64,000 nt of DNA from Buxus sempervirens (GCA_947561395.2 OX387185.1:42542602-42606601); one strand, 5' to 3'; counted from the stretch's first letter, positions 1 through 12,900 are shown. The notes: generated by a model from the letters alone, not told the origin. Numbers and translations are program-made.

Positions 1-2020
1 TTCCGAGAGCTTTTCACTTTTACCATCATATCCCTCATTAAATGAGGGGAAATCTCGGAAATAGCCTTAGGGTTAAGGTTGGTGGGCTATAGACATTATG
101 TTGTGTCTACCATTCTCATCAACCCTAACCCTAGCCTTTGCCTATAAATAGGAGGCTCCTCCTTAAACAAATGGCAATTAACTCTTGTTTTGAATTCTCG
201 CCAAGAAGAACTCCAAGAGAAGAGGAAAACCGCTGCGGAAGTGCATCCAGAACCCAGGTAAGCCTCAAACTTTTCTTTTATTTTCTGTCTTTATATTTCT
301 AGATCTAGATCTCTTCTTCTACCTTTCTGTAGAATAAGGCCTTCTTTGTGTATGAAAATCCTTCCCCGGCTCAAAGTATCTCGAGACTCCCCCTAGCCGT
401 AAAACGTGGAGGCGGGATCTAGGAGAAACGAGACTGGGGATTGACCCTAGTACTAGAACCTATGTAGCATAAAGCCTTTTGATTGATTGTAAACCGTTCC
501 ATATTCAAAGTACCCTTGATTATCTTGAAGAACCGTGTTTAACGGGGAGAGAGAACAGAGGGAAACGATAATGGAACGGAACCCTATGCTGTTTAGAACC
601 TTATTTTGGTGAATATGTATGCATGCTATGTTGTTCCATTGATTTTATATGGTTTTTCACACTTGCACATACATAGCACTATTTTGGCGGGATAGGCTCA
701 TATTTTGGGTTTATTGCATTTATTGTGATAAATCTGAAATAAATGGCCTCAATCAATTCTGGAATGTCTTTGAATGATTTTTATAGGTTTTGTGTTCATC
801 TTGTACGAATTGCACACACTTTGTCACATTTTTGCATTGGTTTTACTCAAAAAGGGCCTAACTGGACAGCACCTGTACCCTTACTTCGGACGCTCATAAC
901 TTCATCATCTGGATGAATTTTGGAGCGATTCCAAAACCAAGGGAAAGGTGAGGCTGTCTAGTTTATGTCCACCAAATTTCATTAATTTCTATCAAACAGA
1001 TTTTTGACACCTCTCTGTCGAAGTTGATTGGACAGTTCAGGTTCAAATACAGAACTTGTCACTTCGACGGAGCGCCATGTGTTCGTTTTAAGTCCGATTC
1101 GAGTGATTTTTGTTTCTGAGCACTCCTTTATGAGTCTATTTTTAAAGACAGTTGGTTTCATAATTTTTTGACTCCATTTGAATTATTGGTAACAGATTTA
1201 CTCAGAGCTGCTCATTAATACTTTTCTGGGTAAATCTGTGATCTTCGGGGCCTGTTCGGGAGACCACCCAAGGCACATCCGAATGAGTTTTTGTATGAGG
1301 CTAGTTTATTTTGAAATATGACCATACAGACTTCAATCACAGCAAATTTCGTGGGTTTTTATGGAGTGGAGTTTTCTAGGTGATTTTCCAAAGTTGCCTA
1401 CTTATCACTTTTAAATATCCCCAGCAGCAACTTTCAAGGAGCATAACTCCTAGGTTTTCACCCGGAATTACTTGAAATTTTGCATGAGACTATTATTTAC
1501 CATAATCTTTCAAATGGATTTGGTTTGATTTGATTTAAAATTGGATTTGAGTAATTTCAAGACAAATGGCATTACTTTTCACCGAATTTTCCGGATTTGA
1601 TTCAACTTGGCTTTGGACATTCTTTTGCTTGGATTTTTTTATCCTTTTATGACATTTCAGAAATGATATTGACATAAAAGAAGATCTAAAATCCATTTGG
1701 ACCTTCATGTGAATATATCATACACTTGTTCCTTTTTTAAGGATTTTCATGAATTTTTAGCAAGCTTCCTATTTTCTTTTAGCATGAACAAACACTTGGC
1801 AACCACCTTGTGTGGGTGAATGGGGGTGCCTAACACTTTCCCCCGTTCATAATCTAATCCCCTTACCCATCTCTGGATTTGATTTTCAAGTAGGATTATG
1901 TTTACCCTAGAATGTGATTTTTAACCCTTTTTGCTTATTTTTGAACTCTTTGGTGTCCATTCTCACCACAAAATTATGAATGGTGGTGACTCTCCCATTT
2001 TTGCGTTGAGCCCGTGTGTT
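1..2020 (+). mobile_element. Long LTR fragment (C-type), left end outside window
   Basis: This stretch aligns by eye with 59768-60350: both have a CCGAGAG..TTTTCACTT segment, then a TATA box (CCTATAAATAG; here near 142), a leader with a GTAAGCCT splice-like site, and a shared block around 'CAAAGTAyCTCrAGACT' and 'TAGCyGTAAArCGTG'. It reads as the U3 end, R and U5 of an LTR in plus orientation. Near 1800-2010 it has a 'GGGTGCCTAACACTTTCCC' and 'GGTGGTGACTC' signature which, from memory, recurs in plant long-LTR elements. No protein domain is present. The right limit is approximate: near 2025 the sequence changes to a different LTR type. Confidence 0.6.
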
Positions 2021-3850
2021 GACGGAGGGATGATCATTCCGGTGATTTTTCCATGTCTCACAATCCCTATATAAGCCCCCCTTCCCTCACCCTTCTGTAT
2101 ATTTTCGTGGGTTAAAGTGTGAAGTCTTGGGTTTAGATGTCGCTAGGAGGTGGACAAGATGCATGTTAGATCATGGTTCATTCCATTGGTTTCCACGCTC
2201 ACCTTAGTTTTTTTCTCTTGCTGATTTCCTTACCTCTTGCATGCTGTGTGTTTTTTTTTCTTCTCTGTTAATTGATAATGAATGCTAGACTCCTTTAGTT
2301 ATACCTGTGTGTTTATGCATGGTAAGTCATCCTCTTGTATGTATACATGTCTTGGTCAATCATGGGAGCATGCCTCAAGCCATGGACCCTTTGTTGTGTG
2401 CTGTGGTGGAGCTTCAGAAGCCAAAGCAGGGACACCTTGGTCCCTGCCATAGTGACATACATGATCCCAAATGGGAGAGGCGCCAGGATGCCTTTCCCTC
2501 CTCCATTGCTTTGCTGAAAAGATCCAAAAGGAAAGCCAAGTGTGGCTTCTCCCAAACCTGAACCAACGTGGGCCCACTCAGGGGCCCACTAAACCTTAGA
2601 AAGCTTCCTAGGAACCACTGGAAGTCACCCCAACTGCCAAAAATCCGAAAAATAGCCATTTTGGTGTGATCCGGCAACTCAGGCCGGATCACCTCTGACC
2701 CAAGCGTATCCGGCAACTTAGGCCGGGTAACCTGGGGTTTGTGCATGTCCGGACATGATGACCGGAAAACCTAAGACCTATTCGTGTCCGGCCTGAGTTG
2801 CCGGATATACCCAGAAGAGTAATTTTTGTGAATTTTTTATCCTTAGCCAAATTTCATGATGTTTTGAACCAAACCAATTGAACCGATGGGGCTTCCGGGT
2901 CACCCGGAATCCCCACTTGGGACCTGGACCACCGGTCCAACTTGGCATATCCGTGGGCCTTCCAACGGAGCCCACCAAGCCCAATGAACCCTACAGCATG
3001 CAATTAAACAAGCTAAGTAAAGAGAATTAATTGAACCAGACGGGCCAAGCCCAATGTGGCCCATCCAAACTTGGGTGTGTGGATTAATGTATGAATTGCC
3101 TGGTTTGGCCGAGACCAACGACTAGGGCCTGTCGGGCCCGCCAAAGCCCGTTAACCGAACCAAGTTAGGGTGCAAGCCCTAAACTTCCCAGAACTGGGCT
3201 TTCAAGCCCAAAACCTGGATCACGGGCCCCAAGCCCAGTGACCAGCCCGTTGTGGCAAATTAAAAAGATAATATAAAACTACTTGGCCACCATGTGGGCC
3301 CACCTAAGGGGCCCACAAACCAATCCGGGCCACAGTTGCATGAAAGCCACTTAAAGCTCCTAACCTGAACCTTAATGTAAAACCAATTCACTTAACCTAA
3401 GCCGACAGGGCCTCCTAGGTTAGACAGAGGCCCACCAGAGGCACATAGGCTTACCCAAGCCCACCAAGGATACCGTGGGCCTTCCAACGGGGCCCACCCA
3501 ATCAGACTCAGACAATTTAAGTTAAAGATAAAATCAACTAAAGGGACCCACACCACTCAGGTGGTCCCGCCAAGACCTAACTTAAATACTTGCTGGATTA
3601 GGAATCGGGTGAGAACCAAGTGAGAAAGCTGACTCAAACCAGGGAGCCCACGGGACCCGTCATCCGACGGGGTGGACTGGGGTGTCTACGGACTTCCCCA
3701 GACCATAACCAAGACCTGACTTAGAATCTCAAGCCGCAGACCAAAAACCTAACATAGACAAGATTAGGCACCCAGGTGTCTGCCTGCACCCCATCAAGCG
3801 GTGGCGACTCCGAATCACCCCGTGCCGCGTTTCCCACGCGCGCACACTGG
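2021..3850 (+). mobile_element. Long LTR fragment (A/B/E-type), truncated at both ends
   Basis: The first part (from about 2060, CCCTATATAAGCCCCCC) resembles 50188-50340 of the LTR at 48786. The last part (3540-3850) is the reverse complement of the LTR ends at 51160-51420 and 55190-55440, including the 'GGAGTCGCCAC' and 'GACACCCC' blocks. The element is therefore in plus orientation. Positions 2668-2830 hold three copies of a CCGGCAACT..AGGCCGG palindrome, one of them inverted. The right end is cut by Copia sequence near 3849. No coding domain is visible. The short ORFs here look like chance. Confidence 0.55.
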
Positions 3851-4660
3851 GCATTAGGGACATCTATGCTCCAGCTTGAGGGGGAGTGTTGAAGATAACT
3901 TTCTGCTGAGGAATCTTGCACTCCAAGTTAGCTTGTTGGCCAAGCTTCTTCCCAACCTTGCAACACAAGTATTAGAAACTTCTCTACCAAGTTTACTCTT
4001 AAGATCTATACCTCTCTATCTCTATAAATATGTAATGTATACTGTTGTAAAAAAAGAGAGAGAAAAAAATTGTAAGAAAAGTGAAGAGGAGCCTTAGTGC
4101 TCATTGAAGAGTGGATTAGGCACACTGCCGAACCACTATAAATCTGTGTTCTTTCTTCTTGTTTTCTTTATCAGTAGCATATAACTTCACAAACTGTGAC
4201 CAGGCAAAGCAGTTTGTGCCATTGAGTTTATTGGAGGTGATCTGCAAATTCATCAAATCATGTGGAACCGTCATTGTGAGAGGATTTGTGCCGCCGCTAG
4301 ACTTAGAAGTCACTTCAGAAGCCATGGTTGTTTCGGATTTTTTTTCCCTTTTTTCAACTTTGCTCTGATACCATGATAAAGAAAACAAAAAGAAAGAACA
4401 CAGATTTATAGTGGTTCGGCAGTGTGCCTAATCCACTCTTCAATGAGCACTAAGGCTCCTCTTCACTTTTCTTATAATTTTTTTCTCCCTCTTTTTTTAC
4501 AACAGTATACATTACATATTTATAGAGATAGAGAGGTATAGATCTTAAGAGTAAACTTGGTGGAGAAGTTTCTAATACTTGTATTGCAAGGTTAGGAAGA
4601 AGCTTGGCCAACAAGCTAACTTGGAGTGCAAGATTCCTCAGCAGAAAGTTATCTTCAACA
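3849..4660. mobile_element. Copia-type remnant with two LTRs in inverted orientation
   Basis: The polypurine tract CTTGAGGGGGAG (about 3875-3886) leads into a 287-bp plus-strand LTR (3887-4173, TGTTGAAGAT...TTTATCA). A minus-strand LTR of the same length and near-identical sequence occupies 4374-4660. Next to it, 4362-4373 reads TGGTATCAGAGC on the minus strand, the standard Copia primer-binding site for initiator tRNA-Met. Positions 4174-4361 encode, on the minus strand, the first residues of a Copia gag (motif LNGTNCFAWS). So a 3' end in plus orientation is fused to a 5' end in minus orientation. Pol is absent and the element cannot move. See findings for how this could arise. Confidence 0.8.
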
Positions 4661-4796
4661 AAAATAAATGTGAATCAGTGTATTTACTAATCATAAAGGA
4701 CTTTTTCCAAAAATGCCTTCGATTGTTATCGGGTTGAAATCGTCTGTCGCATGGATTAGGCAGTAGACCCTGCAACATCCGTGGGATGCTGCCACG

Positions 4797-7700
4797 TAGG
4801 GATGAGCGGCGGGCCTAGTGGGCCGCGGCACGCCAGGCCCGTTTTCCCAATACCCTGGCGCCTGTTGGGCCGAGCCCGCCGGGCCTAGCGGGCCAAACCC
4901 CTTTAAATTTTAAAAAAAAAACTTTAAAAAATGCCAAAAAAATCCCAAAAATTTTCTGAAAAATACTTTTATTATTCACAAAATTGTCTTACACATATTG
5001 GGATAGATTTTGCTCAAAAAAATATAAATTCATTAATTATCACAAGTACAATTACAACTTTGCAAAAATTACATAATTACTTGAACAAATAATACTGCAT
5101 CACTATAGTATAAGCACATCCCAACTAGGTTGGCACCCACTCATCTATCTATCATTTGCAGTTTAAAAGAAACAAAAAAAAAGAGAAAGTACAATTCCTA
5201 TACTTTGATTACAAAAATTATAACAAAACTTAGACTACTCTGGTTGACTAAAATCAATATTCAAATCATCAAAGTCTCCAGCAAGTTGATCATCTTCATA
5301 TTCTTGATCTCTCAGTTCCGCCCTTAACCAATTTGTAAGACTGACACATGTTTGCACCATCTCCGGATTTAATCTGCTCCTGTAGTTGTCCACGGTTCGT
5401 CCACCTGCGTAAAAGCTGATTCCGATGCAACTGTGGACAACGGAACCGTTAGTAGATCACGTGCCATGGCCGAAAGCACAGGATAATTAACCTGATTTTG
5501 CTTCCACCATGTCAAAATGTTAAAAGCATTATGCTCTTCTATAGTATAGAAACTCATTAGGGGGCTTTCTAAATAAATCATTAATTCAGATGATCCCCCA
5601 CTACTAGATGCTGGTTGTTTTCCCTTTCTTCTCCCACTTAAAAAATTCCAAGGGGAATTATCTGGTAGTGTTTGTTGGGTTCGCGTATGACCTTGTATGC
5701 TACTACTAGTATCATATTCACAAAAAAGTTTTTCTAATAGGGTTCTTATTTTACTTATATCTATTTGAAAAGTAGAATTCATATTCTCATTTATTCCATC
5801 TATTAAGTCTTCAACTCCTAATTTAATCCTAGGGTCCATTATAGTAGCTAAACAATATAAATTAGGCATCTCTTGCCAATATTTTAAAATTTTAGCTTCC
5901 ATTGCAGGGATAATTTCCTTAGCAATGGGTACATTTCTATATTGTTTAAAACAAATACTTATTTGATATAAACAAGCTACAATACTTGGGGATGTTGGGT
6001 AATAAACCGTTGATAAATATCTTGTTGCATCATAAAAAACTTTTAAAAAATCTCTTAAAATTTCAGCTATTTGCCAATCAAGATCCTCTAATTCACTTTC
6101 AGGCATTTTAGTTTTATAAAATATTGCAATTTCTTGTTTTAATCCTAGTGCAGCTTCTAGCATTAAATATGTTGAATTCCACCTATGTTCAACATCTAGG
6201 GTAATTTTTTTTATATTGCTTTCCTAAAGTTTCACAATAATATTTAAATTCTCTAGCGGTTGTGCTAGATTGTTTTATATATCTTACTGCATCTCTAATA
6301 TTTATTAAATGATGTTGAACAATTTTTAATCCATCTTGCACAACTAAATTAAGGATGTGACAAGCACACTTAACATGAAATAAACTTCCATCTATATTTA
6401 AGTTTAATTGTTGTCTTAATATTCCTACTGCAACATTATTAGCACTTGCATTCTCAAGTGCTAGAGCCATTATTTTATTGTGTATTTTATAATTTCTTAG
6501 ATTTCTACTTATAGCATTTGATATATTTAGTCTAGTATAGCTAGCATCTAGTGGTTCAAAAGTTATTATTCTTTTTTCCATATTCCAATTTTCATCAATA
6601 TAATGTGCAGTTATAGCTAAATAACTTATTTGTTGTCTACTTGTCCAAATATCTAAGGTTAAAGCTATCTTAAAGGTATTGTTTGAAAAAGTTTCTATTA
6701 ATGCATTTTTCATTTTTACATATAATTTTATAGCATCCTTTCTTAAAGTGTGGCGTGAAAAAGGTTTAAATTGTGGTGCTAAATATTTAGTTATTAAACA
6801 GTTAAATCTTTTAGAATCTATTAATCTAAAGGGTAATTCTTCTTGAATTACCCACTTTACTATTTCAAGTCTAGTTTCTTCTTGATTATAAACAAAATTA
6901 TTCATAGTAACACTACTAGTAGAAATTTGGGTTTGCCTAGGGTCAATTTGGCCATGTTTTGGAAGGCATTTCTGCAAATGCCGATTCAAGTGGCCTGTAC
7001 CACTGTTTCCTTTACAACTAAACTGTTTTTTGCAATGGTTACACACTGCCTTCTCTTCACTCCCTACAGTTTCAATTGTAAAATTGAGCGAAACACCGGA
7101 GCTTCTATTCCTCTTGGTGCTCCTAGGTGGTAGGGAAGACGATCCCATATCTTGCGAAGGGAATTCAGTTTCAAGATCTTGGATGGGAGGGTCATTATAT
7201 TGGGGTTGGATTATATCATCAGAAAATTTTGGGTCAAAAAGGGGTCTAAGATATTCCCTTTCTTCAGTGTCAAAAAACATAGGATACCTAGGGTCCATTA
7301 TCAAATTTTTGGAAAAAAAAATTCTTAATAAATAATATTATTATAAATATTTGGTGATACTAATTTATAAGAAAGGTAGAAGGAGAGACTTACTTATAAT
7401 AATAATATTTATACTAATTTTAAAATCAGAAAATTAAATAGAAGAATACCTCTTTAGAATGAATCTTGAACTTTGCAATTGAAGCCTTCAACCTCCAAAG
7501 TCCGATTTCCCACTTCTGATGCTTGAACAATTGAAGAGATCGAGTATCACCAATTTTCAATTACAACAATTAAAGCAAAGAAACTATTTGATAATCAATT
7601 AGAAGAGAGTAGGAGATTATAGAAGAGGTGTGGTTTGGAGCGGGAAAGGGAGTGGCTATTTATAGAAAATTAAAAATGGCTTTTTACCACCTCTACCCTT

Positions 7701-8043
7701 CAATATGACTGTTATTTTGCAGTTGGAAAGGTAGAAAAGGTCTTTTAATCATCAATTACAACTATAGCCCCCCAATATAGCTGTTATATGGCTGTTGGGG
7801 GGGTAGAATGGGCATAAAACGGCTAGCTCTCTAGCGGGCCGGTCCGCGTGCCCAACGGGCCGGCGTGCGGGCGGGCTCGCCCACCTGGGCACGCGCGGCC
7901 CGCGTGCCCTGGCGGGCCGTGCCCCCAGGGCCCTAAGCCTGGCACGGCACGCCCCAGTGGGCGGGCCCGGGCCAGCCCAGGCACACCTGTGGCGTGCTGG
8001 GCCGTGCCGTGCTCGGGCCGACACGGCCCAATACTCATCCCTA
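4797..8043 (-). mobile_element. hAT superfamily DNA transposon, nearly full length
   Basis: The terminal inverted repeats start TAGGGATGAG at 4797 and end CTCATCCCTA at 8043. An exact 8-bp duplication, CTGCCACG, flanks them at 4789-4796 and 8044-8051. An 8-bp duplication and TAGGG-type ends are typical of hAT elements. Both subterminal regions (4800-4900 and 7830-8035) are very GC-rich with repeated GGGCC/GGCAC motifs, likely transposase binding regions by analogy with other hATs. The interior carries a transposase ORF on the minus strand with two frameshifts. Target preference appears to have landed it inside a foldback MITE. Confidence 0.92.
5235..7298 (-). pseudogene. hAT transposase (BED zinc finger, RICESLEEPER-like), two frameshifts
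   Basis: The ATG at 7298 opens a protein with a BED-type zinc finger at about residues 80-115 (CNHCKKQF...GHLNRHLQKC), then the hAT transposase core, and a C-terminal dimerisation domain (WWKQNQVNYPVLSAMARD, PLSTVASESAF). The reading frame breaks at an A-run near 6208-6215 and again at a T/A-rich spot near 5415-5420. After each break the next frame continues with family-like sequence, ending in a stop at 5235. With both breaks the copy encodes no complete transposase; either break could also be a sequencing indel at a homopolymer. Length without breaks would be about 690 residues, normal for plant hATs. Confidence 0.88.
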
Positions 8044-8226
8044 CTGCCACGTGTAGCATCTCATGGTTGCTACACGTTTCACATTTTCCAATGTGATATG
8101 TCACTTCAACTACCATGTCACATTTAAAAATATAAAAAAAACAGCATCCATGAGATGCTACACGTGACAACATCCCCAATGCTATTGGGTCTCTCGCATA
8201 ATCCCTGAGGCAAACGATTTCATCCC

Positions 8227-9966
8227 ATGTTTTATTGATACCAAAACAGCCAAAAAATTTGTTTACATGTTTTACTGATCATCATGTATACATTTCTTCG
8301 TTATCATGTTTACTGAAAATTAGTGATATCAAAAAAGTTTGTTTGTTAACATGTTTTAATGAGGTTTATAAGTATTTTGAGTGCATTTTTGGAAGAAGTG
8401 TGATGTGAAAAGTAAATGTAAATGATACTTATTCTCAAGTATTTTTTAAAATTATCACTACTTCTCAATTATCAAAAATTTTGCGACTGAATCAGGGTTT
8501 TTTTTAAAAAGTGGAACTAAAAACCAATTTTCCTAAAAAATGTAGTTTGGGACAACCGTCAGGCACGTAAATTAATATACACTTCACTGAACGATGTCAC
8601 GATCAGTGAGCTGAATCTAAGAGGAGTCTTAGTTTGTCTTTTGGACGACGAATTCTTCGATCGTTCTTTCAATGCATCTTCCCTAGTGGATCGAATACTA
8701 AATCTGCCTCCACATTCAAATCAAATGATTCGCCAGATCCGTTGCCAATTAATTGTTCGAAGCATCTACTCTGTTGAAATCCAGAGATTGTTCTGCAGTG
8801 GGTTCATTATAAACCTAAATTGCCGAGATCTAGAGCAAGGGAAAAAGCTGAGCACACGGCGAATTTGAGCGAGTATCCATCGACATTTCAGCGATGTCAT
8901 TCCTAGCAAGCTCTACGCAAACATGGTTGAGATTGCTGATAGAACTAAATAGAAGATATCTTTGGCCAGCGTTTGTAAGTTATTCTCTGCTGCTTGCTCC
9001 TTTTTCCAGCTTTTTATTCAATAATAAGGCTGAATTTCTCGTTAGGGTCACTCTCTTGCATAAGTATCATGATTATCACCCCCTTTAGGGTTCACTGTTT
9101 ATCACGAAATTGAAAAGTGTTTACTCTAGGGACGTAAATTTGTGCATAACTATTAGCATCTCCTTGTAGATTTTTCTAGTTTCTTCTATGAAATTGGAAC
9201 TCTTTTCTTCTAACTCTGATGTCATTCAATTGAAGAGTATGCACAAGCAATATTGCATGCTTGAAGAAATTGAACTGTAACCTAATTTTTCTTTTCCAAC
9301 ATCATTCATCTTGCTTCTGTACTTCTATAAACCAAAGAAGAAATTCTGATTGTATAATGTGCTCTTTAAATTGTGGGTTAAATTGGGAAGGAACTTTGGA
9401 GTTCTCAAATGCATAATGGAGAAACTGAAGTTCCGACCTACTTCGGCAGTTTGAATTATAATGAAGACATTCATCCTTAAACCAGCACCAGACTTCTGAC
9501 GAACATTAATGTTCCAGTATCTCATGGTTAGGGTGTTTTTGACTACTCAAAGTTCAGGTCCTCACAGATGAGATGACATTTGCATGATGCATGATGTCCA
9601 TCTCTAGTAAATAGCTCCCTGAAGCATGAATCCTTCCTTTAGGACAAGATTTCTAGTCCATTCTGATTGTATACAAGCTTCTTTAATGCTTGAAGTGCAA
9701 TGGCAAACAAGAATTTCATGAAAAGCAAGTAATATAAATTGGAGCATTTTGAAATTGTAGCAAGAGTCCTAAAGTAGAAGATTGTACATCCTAGAAAGAT
9801 CATGCTCCAGACAGGCTATATATATATACACAGGTTATTTATTACCTATGCAGATGATATTATTCTGCATACTTGTTTTGATTCACAAAACACCCAAAAA
9901 AGTTTGCATTTGGCCCATACATATTTCAGTGGGAAAATTGCCAACACTCATTAAATTAAAAACGTC
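8227..9966. other. Intergenic region, no gene recognised
   Basis: The left half is AT-rich. At 8600-8980 composition becomes more balanced, and a good plant donor (TTTGTAAGTT) occurs near 8970. One frame around 8870-8950 lacks stops, but I recognise no domain and no conserved protein. It could be an untranslated first exon or a decayed gene. From 9170 to 9966 I see nothing beyond the probable 3' flank of the alpha-dioxygenase gene, which ends at 9967 on the opposite strand. Confidence 0.4.
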
Positions 9967-12900
9967 TCAGTTGGCTAAACGGAAGTAGAGGGGTATATAG
10001 TTTGTTGGGGTGGGCATGGAATCCCATACTGAAAACGCACTTGAACACTTCATCCATTTCCTTGTCATCTCGGGATAATGCCGATCAATCACATCTTTCA
10101 GGCTCTCTGTCTTGTTAACCCATTCTAATCCTTTCTCTGTGTAGGATTGGGAATTGAAATTGGTTGTGAAGAAACGATCTGCTTCCAACCTCCTAAGCAT
10201 CATCCATATATATAAGAAATAAATCAAAAACACTTATCAGTAGAACTAAAATTAAAAACATTTAGCAGAAACAAAATCACGCAGGAGAAAATAAGAGTGT
10301 ACCTTGAAGCAATGAGTAAAAATATAAAGAAAGCAGTCTCACTAATGGCGAATCCTTTTATCTTCTTTTCTGCATGAAGGCCTACAAGCAGGTCTAGCTT
10401 CTCAACATCATCTCCATACACCTCATGGAGTGCTTCAACAATATTTTCATCATCTGTCAAATCCTCCCACTTGCTTATAGGAGACATCAATAGGTTCCTT
10501 CTAAACTCATTATATCGAGCAACTCCCCTCTCTCTGTCTCTGTAGACTAAGTATGGGCATTCTTAAAGTTACTATACTATGATAAAGCTAAAGATATGAG
10601 CATCAAGTAAAGAACAGGAAATGGTGGAAATGTAACTTACTCTCTAAGGAAGCCATATCAACTGGATCTGGTCTGTCTTCTCCATTGATATCATGTGCAA
10701 CAAGATTCCTCATCCATGATGGATAGTTCCAAAGAGAGAGAGCCCCACATGCCTGATGACCCATTGACACCATCATCTGCTCCATTCCAATGCTTGATAG
10801 TCTTCTCTCACCTTGTAACCCCACCATCTCTTTCATAGGCACCCTGAAAATTCGGTCCATTTGAATGATTAAGGTAAAGATTATATATAACTAAATGCAC
10901 ATACAAAGACACAAATACAAGGAGGAGGGAAAGGGAGATGTACTTCTCCAAGATGGGTGGGCTCTTGTTTTCTGAAGTTTTTGTGGAGTCAATGTCCCTC
11001 AGGAGGAGTTCATCAGGAAGAAGTTCATGCATTCTGTAGACGCTTACAAACTCTTCAGTCAGAGAATAAGGAATTCCATGATCCCTTGGTTGTTTAAGCC
11101 CCACCAATCCACTAAAGATTGGTCCACAAATATGTCCGAACAAATCCTTGAACTTCTTGCCCAGAAAACCATACCTGCACCAACCTTAAAATTTCTTTGT
11201 TAGTTTGATCTTCAATCCTGATGCAATAGACTTCATCATACAAAAATAAAAATAAATAGATTTAATTATTGACAAAAGATCTTATGTTTTCAGTACCAGT
11301 TGATCCTCATTCCTGCAAGAAGAATATCAGTCTTGAGTAATTCTACAGTCCAGTCAATGGTATGAATTTTTGCAATGACTGCTGATGTCACCAATCTTGC
11401 ATGTCGAAAAAGCTTCTCATCATCCAAATCAGGGTAATGTGCCTAGGCAGATTTGAAAATTTGCTAAATTATTAGCTAAATAACCAAGAGTATTATCTGT
11501 TTTACATGTGAAAAGAGTGATAAAATATATTGTTATTAAATAGATAGCTAGTTCTGCTAACAAACCAAAGCAAGTATATTAATGCGTTCCATCAATAAGA
11601 AATATAACTTGCGTAACACTTGAATATCTTGCTGAGAACCATTAAGAATGAAATGATAAACTGATGCATCCATGAAATTTTGACATAGGACTTCTTTTTC
11701 ATTATTTAACTTTTTTTTATGAATATTTACTTACTTTGAGCATATCACAAACAGCGTTGTGTTCTTTCACAAACAAGGCCTGTAAGAGGGAGAAACCTGC
11801 CCAACAATTCCGGACATCGCCTGAGATAGGAATCCCCTTTTCATCATGTTGAAGAAGTCCATCTTCTGATGCCTTTAGCTTTCCATCTTTGAACATCCGC
11901 ACTCTTTCCACTCCCTCCTTGTTATTCCCATAAATTACACTTCCATCCCTAGTGATATAGAATAGCATGTTAGACATCTTATGAAATTGACATTAGTTAG
12001 TTGTTACTTACTTCTACCCTACCATATTTCTTAGACATACATTTTGATGCCAAAGAATTTTAAATATTGGGGTTAGTTCACTTTAAGAATAAATGAGGTG
12101 AAAAAAAATGCAAGCACAATAATGAAGTATGAAGCTGCAAATTATTGAGCAAGAAATCTTTGGTAAATATGTCATAAATTTGAAAAATGGTGGCTTTAAG
12201 TTATAAATGGGTTGCTGGAGACAATGAACAGAAATGTTATGGCTAATGTTGAAAAACTTTGAAGTCTTTGCATCCTGCTGCAGAGGTGCAGTTGAAGCAG
12301 TAATTGCAAAAACAGAGAAATGTGTCAGCTTGAATATACTTCTAACAACAATAAAGGCTTCCTTAAAAAACAGAACAAAAAACAAAGAGCCCAAAAGAAA
12401 AAAGAAAAGCAACAGTGGAGGCTATTTTTTCACAGAAGGCGTGACACTAAAACCTCATTAACGTAAACCTACACTAGGAATCCTTTAAAAGTATTCATAA
12501 GTACTTACCACCACGGAGTCCTTGTATTCAAGAAGCCAGTCTTGATATCAGGTGAGCCAGTGGGAAATTTCTTGCTGATGTAGAACTTGAATGATTTCAA
12601 TGGACATCCATCTACAACTTTATCAGGAGCTCTAATTTCCACCTGCATAACATTATGAAACATTAATATCTCCTGCCTCTCTTGAAAACTGCATGTCTTA
12701 CCAACTAGAACCAGTGACTCGGAGGTCTGTGAGCTGGTTTGCTAAGTAAGTCAGACCGAGTCACCAGCTACTCATTTTGTATTATGTGTCTGTAAATCCC
12801 CAAAATAAACCAGATAAATGTCTAAAAATCAGTTTTAATCCCAAATAAGTTTTCCAAGTAAATTGAAGGAGCTGTCAAGGCATAACCAAAGTCATTACGT

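Larger units (their letters stand above)
4731..8226. mobile_element. Foldback MITE, split by a hAT insertion
   Basis: The ends are GGGTTGAAATCGTCTGTC at 4731 and its imperfect reverse complement GGCAAACGATTTCATCCC ending at 8226. Inside are CATCC..GGGATGCTGCCACG on the left and repeated GTAGCATCTCATGG / CCATGAGATGCTAC arms on the right, so the element folds on itself. Removing the hAT element and one copy of its target duplication leaves about 241 bp. Related copies lie at 14909-15109 and 17934-18150, with a partial one near 17660-17760. I could not see a convincing target duplication. It has no coding capacity. Confidence 0.65.

Noticed and set aside
2307-3118. Cluster of short ORFs on both strands
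   Set aside because: All lie in LTR sequence with no retrotransposon protein domain.
4362-4373. TGGTATCAGAGC as part of a tRNA gene
   Set aside because: It is only the primer-binding site complementary to a tRNA 3' end; no cloverleaf surrounds it. I found no tRNA or rRNA gene in the window.
4116-4388. 90-codon minus ORF across the Copia junction
   Set aside because: Only its middle is gag; the ends read into LTR sequence, so it is not a gene.
7752-8179. Overlapping ORFs rich in Ala, Arg, Gly, Pro on both strands
   Set aside because: They are produced by the GC-rich subterminal repeats of the hAT element and cross its end; no domain.
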